From positions 2,604,001 through 2,668,000 of the forward strand of contig NZ_CP007445.1 in the NCBI RefSeq assembly GCF_000599985.1: 64,000 nucleotides of DNA, in the 5' to 3' direction. Shown here one piece after another: positions 60,927 to 64,000 of this stretch. Position 1 is the stretch's first letter. The number at the start of each line of letters is the position of its first letter. The notes beneath the pieces are model-generated. The model was not told the DNA's origin, did no database searches, and worked only from the letters and a program-made list of their open reading frames with translations. Source of the DNA: Gilliamella apicola. GTDB taxonomy: Bacteria > Pseudomonadota > Gammaproteobacteria > Enterobacterales > Orbaceae. A program made the position numbers and the translations under genes.

Positions 60927-60986
60927 GACGTATTCTCTTGTGGGATTAGGTAATTAACACAATGAACTATAATAGGAAACACACTA

Positions 60987-61319
60987 TTATAGTGATTTCA
61001 TTGTCCCTTTTGGTAAAACAGATGTGATAAAGTCACGTTTGATCACAACTTGAGTTGAATCATTTAATTCTAACGCAATATAACCATTTTCGTTAACTTT
61101 TGCTACTCGACCAATAAGTCCACCATTAGTTAATACTTCATCACCTTTAGAAATAGCAGCCATTAAGTCACGATGAGCTTTAGCTCGTTTTTGTTGTGGG
61201 CGCATAATCATGAAATAGAAAAACAAACCAAATACAACTAACATAATAGGTAAGAAATAAGGATTAGTTTCAACTGCAGCGCCATCAGCAGCATAAGCAT
61301 TAGAAATTAAAAAGTCCAT
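60987..61319 (-). CDS. yajC: YajC, Sec translocase accessory subunit
   Basis: A 110-residue single-span inner-membrane protein that associates with SecDF. Membrane segment about 20-40 (LPIMLVVFGLFFYFMIM), then the family block RPQQKRAKAHRDLMAAISKG. In E. coli tgt and queA precede it; here nuoN does, so the operon starts here. Confidence 0.94.
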   Translation of the reverse strand: MDFLISNAYAADGAAVETNPYFLPIMLVVFGLFFYFMIMRPQQKRAKAHRDLMAAISKGDEVLTNGGLIGRVAKVNENGYIALELNDSTQVVIKRDFITSVLPKGTMKSL

Positions 61320-61395
61320 ACAGGTCCTCTTGATTCAAATAAAATATTAAAGGTCAGAATTATAACACAAGAAACAAATCTGTTATTAACTATTT

Positions 61396-61438
61396 CTTGT
61401 CAAGAAGTTTCAGATTCACTATACGTTTGAGTATAAAA
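61396..61438 (+). repeat. 43-bp dispersed promoter-like element, copy 4
   Basis: The most diverged copy (about 30 of 43 positions shared with copy 3). GTTTGAGTATAAAA is intact, the -35-like box is TTCAGA, spacing 17 bp. It points toward the end of nuoN on the plus strand, where no gene follows, so its role here is unclear. Confidence 0.5.
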
Positions 61439-61470
61439 AATAGCGATTTATATTAGATAATCTATAATAA

Positions 61471-61498
61471 TTCCGCCAACATGATAATGAAGGCGGAA
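61471..61498 (-). terminator. Terminator of the nuo operon end
   Basis: A 7-bp stem TTCCGCC/GGCGGAA with a 14-nt loop, 21 bp after the nuoN stop. On the minus strand it is followed by TTATTATAG, a weak U tract. Confidence 0.6.
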
Positions 61499-61518
61499 AC
61501 GTATTTAAAACGTATTTA

Positions 61519-63600
61519 TTAGGTTGTTAAGTATTGCGCCATGCTTACCAAGTTGAATAACCATTTTGGATAAATCCCGCAAATCAAAATTAATAGTGCA
61601 GAAAACGCAATCATAAGTTCACTTATTTTAATATCCTGCCATTTTAACTTAATCACTGGATTGTTTGTTAATTGATCATCGCGATAAGTCGGTCTGATAT
61701 AAAGATTGATTATCAAACGTGCATAGAAATAGAGCCCTAATGCACTACCTATTACTACAGCGGCAATTAACCACCACAATTCCGCAGTCACACCTAATAA
61801 TACTAGTAAAAAGCGACCTACAAAGCCGGCTGTAAGCGGTACACCTGCTAATGATAATAAGCCCATTCCCATAGTTAATGCTAAAATCGGTCTACGCCAA
61901 AATAGACCAGAAAGGTCGACTTCGTTTTCATGATCTTGCAGTTCATTTGAATGAGATTCTAGACTAATAACACCTAAAATACAGATGTTTGCCAAAATAT
62001 AACCGATTAAATAGACGCCAATGGTTTCTAAAGCAAGTACTTGATATTGTACGGAAATTAAAGCGATCAATAGATACCCGAAATGTGCAATTGAGGAGTA
62101 AGCTAGCAACCTTTTCAAACTAGTTTGCATTAACGCAACTAAATTACCCCATAAAATTGATAAAAAGGCCATGATAACTAAAATCATACGAATGGTTTCA
62201 TTATTAACAATCGGTGCCAATAAAAATAATCTTGCAATAGCGCAGAATAATGCAACTTTACCAACTGTTGATAATAGCAAAGCCACAACAGTAGGCGCGC
62301 CTTGATAAACATCAGGTAACCAAAGCTGAAATGGAACCAATGATAGCTTGAAACCTACGCCAACGAGTATTAAACAAACTCCCATCAGTAGTAAATTACT
62401 TGGATAAGACATCGTTGAGAGTTGATAGCTTAAACCACTAAAAGTAAGCTCACCTGTTGTAGCATAATAAAAGGCTATTCCCATTAATAAAAACGCACTC
62501 GCCACAGCAGATAAAATCATATATTTAACGGCAGCTTCTAAGGAGTGAGTTTGAATATATTGGTATCCTATTAATCCGACAAAAGGTATTGAAAGCAATT
62601 CAATACCAATAAAGAATGCAATTAAATGGCTAGCATAGACAAGTGTTACACCGCCTAACGTCATAAACAATAAAATGACGTAAAAAAGATTATTAGATAA
62701 ATGCTCTTGTACAAACCAACGATAAGCCAAACAAGATACGATAATGGCAATAATTAAAACTAAGCTAGTATATAATAATCCATAACCATCACACGTAAAA
62801 AGTGCAGTGATCTGACGAGCTTTCCAATATTCCATTGAAGGATCTGTTTGTTGATCGGTATCACTTTTATTGTTATCAACCGTTGCAGTATCTGTATTAG
62901 TATTACTTCCAGCAGTAGTACTCGCTTCAATATTAGTGTTCGTTACATTATTATTACCAGTTTCGGTGTTAGTATTAGCTCCAGCATTAATATTAGTTTC
63001 TTTATTAATGTTAGTGCTAGCTTCATTATTAGTTTGGGTTTCTGAATTAGTATTAGTTTCGCCATTAATGTTAGTATTAGCTTCAGTATTAGTGTTGACT
63101 CCAGAATTAGTATTAGTTTCTTTATTAATGTTAGTGCTAGCTTCATTATTAGTTTGGGTTTCTGAATTAGTATTAGTTTCGCCATTAATGTTAGTACCAG
63201 CTTCACTATTAGTGTTGACTCCAGAATTAGTATTAATTTCGGTATTATTACTTTCGGTTTTGGTATCAACTTGCGGATTAACACTGTTTTCATTAGCCGA
63301 ATTGCCTGTTTCAGTTGGTACGGCTTCAACAGCAATAGTTTCCTCACTTGGCGACACAGCGTCTTGACTAGATGCATCAGAATTGTCCGATATTTGCATA
63401 TTATCATTACTAATATTAGTAATCATTTGGGTTCTAGATGAAATATTGTATCCAATAATGACAGCACAAGCTAATGCACACCCTAAACCACATATGGTTA
63501 TCAAAGCGCATGTTTTTGTATTTATTTTTAAGAAAATTAATAAGATAAGCAAAACAATGATAGTCAAGCTTATTACAAATATAGGCGATAATGCTATCAT
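61519..63600 (-). CDS. nuoN: NuoN, complex I subunit N, with a 200-residue insertion
   Basis: Proton-pumping membrane subunit of NADH:quinone oxidoreductase. The core from about residue 265 is standard, with the GIELLSIPFVGLIGY region, the lysine in SLEAAVKYMIL, and GFKLSLVPFQLWLPDVYQGA. Between the second and third membrane segments (residues about 57-258) lies an Asn/Thr/Ser/Glu-rich low-complexity insert, where E. coli NuoN has only a short loop. By topology this loop is periplasmic. Length 693 (E. coli 485). The frame is open throughout, so it is likely expressed. It lies 6 bp after nuoM. Confidence 0.93.
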   Translation of the reverse strand: MIALSPIFVISLTIIVLLILLIFLKINTKTCALITICGLGCALACAVIIGYNISSRTQMITNISNDNMQISDNSDASSQDAVSPSEETIAVEAVPTETGNSANENSVNPQVDTKTESNNTEINTNSGVNTNSEAGTNINGETNTNSETQTNNEASTNINKETNTNSGVNTNTEANTNINGETNTNSETQTNNEASTNINKETNINAGANTNTETGNNNVTNTNIEASTTAGSNTNTDTATVDNNKSDTDQQTDPSMEYWKARQITALFTCDGYGLLYTSLVLIIAIIVSCLAYRWFVQEHLSNNLFYVILLFMTLGGVTLVYASHLIAFFIGIELLSIPFVGLIGYQYIQTHSLEAAVKYMILSAVASAFLLMGIAFYYATTGELTFSGLSYQLSTMSYPSNLLLMGVCLILVGVGFKLSLVPFQLWLPDVYQGAPTVVALLLSTVGKVALFCAIARLFLLAPIVNNETIRMILVIMAFLSILWGNLVALMQTSLKRLLAYSSIAHFGYLLIALISVQYQVLALETIGVYLIGYILANICILGVISLESHSNELQDHENEVDLSGLFWRRPILALTMGMGLLSLAGVPLTAGFVGRFLLVLLGVTAELWWLIAAVVIGSALGLYFYARLIINLYIRPTYRDDQLTNNPVIKLKWQDIKISELMIAFSALLILICGIYPKWLFNLVSMAQYLTT
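63001..63240 (-). repeat. 120-bp tandem duplication inside nuoN
   Basis: 63001-63120 and 63121-63240 are nearly identical; the first 60 bp of each are exactly alike. They encode two copies of a 40-residue unit containing NTNINGETNTNSETQTNNEA. The near identity shows recent expansion. Confidence 0.9.
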
Positions 63601-63606
63601 AAGTTA

Positions 63607-64000
63607 TTACTCTCCCACTTGCTCTGCAGTTATATATTGCTGTGTTTGATTCACCACAGAATAAGACATATCTAAAACTATTTGCGGATATAAGCCAATA
63701 AAGACAAGTACAATAAATACGCTAGCGAGTAGCAAAATATCTTTTTTATCAAGTTGATGCTTGGTTACACAACCTTTTTCAACAACGCCATAAAATATAG
63801 GTTGCATTCGAATAATTAAAGAAATTGACACTAGTAATAGGCCAACAACGAGCAAAATTGTATAAGATGAAAAAGATGAATAACTGCCAAGTAGCATCAT
63901 ATAATTTCCAACAAAATTAGCTGTTCCTGGAATACCTAAAATCGCTAACATAAAAAATAGGGTAAAAGAAGATATATAACGTACTTGTTGCTTAAGACCC
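63607..64000 (-). CDS. nuoM: NuoM, complex I subunit M, C-terminal part
   Basis: Proton-pumping antiporter-like subunit, cut by the right window edge. The frame is open to 64000 and reads RYISSFTLFFMLAILGIPG, TANFVGNYMMLLGSY, then two more hydrophobic segments, which fits the last membrane helices of NuoM. A possible ATG at 63951 is internal, not the start. Confidence 0.9.
   Translation of the reverse strand, partial: GLKQQVRYISSFTLFFMLAILGIPGTANFVGNYMMLLGSYSSFSSYTILLVVGLLLVSISLIIRMQPIFYGVVEKGCVTKHQLDKKDILLLASVFIVLVFIGLYPQIVLDMSYSVVNQTQQYITAEQVGE

Noticed and set aside
62848..63407. Plus- and minus-strand ORFs of 65-165 codons inside the nuoN insert
   Set aside because: Shadow frames of the low-complexity repeat in nuoN; biased residues follow from the repeated codons.
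61519..63600. nuoN as a pseudogene or gene fusion
   Set aside because: The frame is open, the complex I core is complete, and the insert shows in-frame repeats only.

Overview
The window is a contiguous piece of an AT-rich gammaproteobacterial chromosome. Gene content and order are enterobacterial (tig-clpP-clpX-lon-ppiD, purF-cvpA-dedD-folC-accD, yajC-secD-secF, pyrF-yciH, holB-tmk, yejABEF). Crp is nearly identical to E. coli Crp, and TmaR and YheU are present. Low GC, loss of some usual neighbours (no hupB between lon and ppiD, no fabZ-lpxA after lpxD) and the SinH/SinI-like adhesin pair point to an Orbales-type host-associated bacterium such as Gilliamella or a relative. That placement is an inference, not a proof.

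Layout. 1-14.1 kb: protein quality control (ppiD end, lon, clpX, clpP, tig), then the envelope-assembly run lpxD-skp-bamA-rseP-cdsA-uppS, crp and yheU, all on the minus strand. 14.4-18.3 kb: an inverse autotransporter and its partner protein. 18.8-23.7 kb: purF-cvpA-dedD-folC-accD. 24.0-31.4 kb: tmaR, yciH, pyrF, a three-gene envelope acyl-transfer cassette (MBOAT plus two SGNH proteins), holB and tmk. 32.0-40.1 kb: a type I-E CRISPR-Cas locus with a 24-repeat array, leader, cas2, cas1, cas6e, cas5e, cas7e, cse2 and cse1, preceded by a 56-codon small ORF and a long regulatory region. 40.3-48.0 kb: frdC-frdD without frdAB, an unknown secreted protein and the yejABEF peptide importer. 48.5-51.3 kb: cas3, on the opposite strand and about 9 kb from the other cas genes. 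51.4-57.9 kb: accessory genes, many unrecognised, ending at a tRNA-Ala. 58.0-64.0 kb: secF, secD, yajC, nuoN with a large insertion, and the end of nuoM.

The most interesting signal is in the CRISPR system. Besides the main array there are two single-spacer units. (1) At 39,974-40,052, upstream of the cascade operon, a degenerate repeat, a 21-nt spacer-like stretch and a repeat-like terminator hairpin follow an extended -10 box. The spacer-like stretch matches two tandem sites 60-120 bp away at 17 of 21 positions each. Both matches start directly after an AAG PAM, in exact crRNA register. This is the architecture of a cas-regulating crRNA-like guide (CreR), or of the related CreTA toxin/antitoxin RNA modules. 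(2) At 52,561-52,806, beyond cas3, a promoter, a leader sharing a 15-nt motif at the identical 49-nt distance with the main array, a degenerate repeat, an exactly 32-nt spacer, a second degenerate repeat and a terminator form a complete solo guide unit.

Other observations: a 43-bp promoter-like element occurs four times in intergenic regions (two inverted copies flank the cas3 segment); the 3-prime flank of tRNA-Ala is duplicated around a small island; and NuoN carries an approximately 200-residue Asn/Thr-rich periplasmic-loop insertion. All calls come from reading the sequence; no database search was run.
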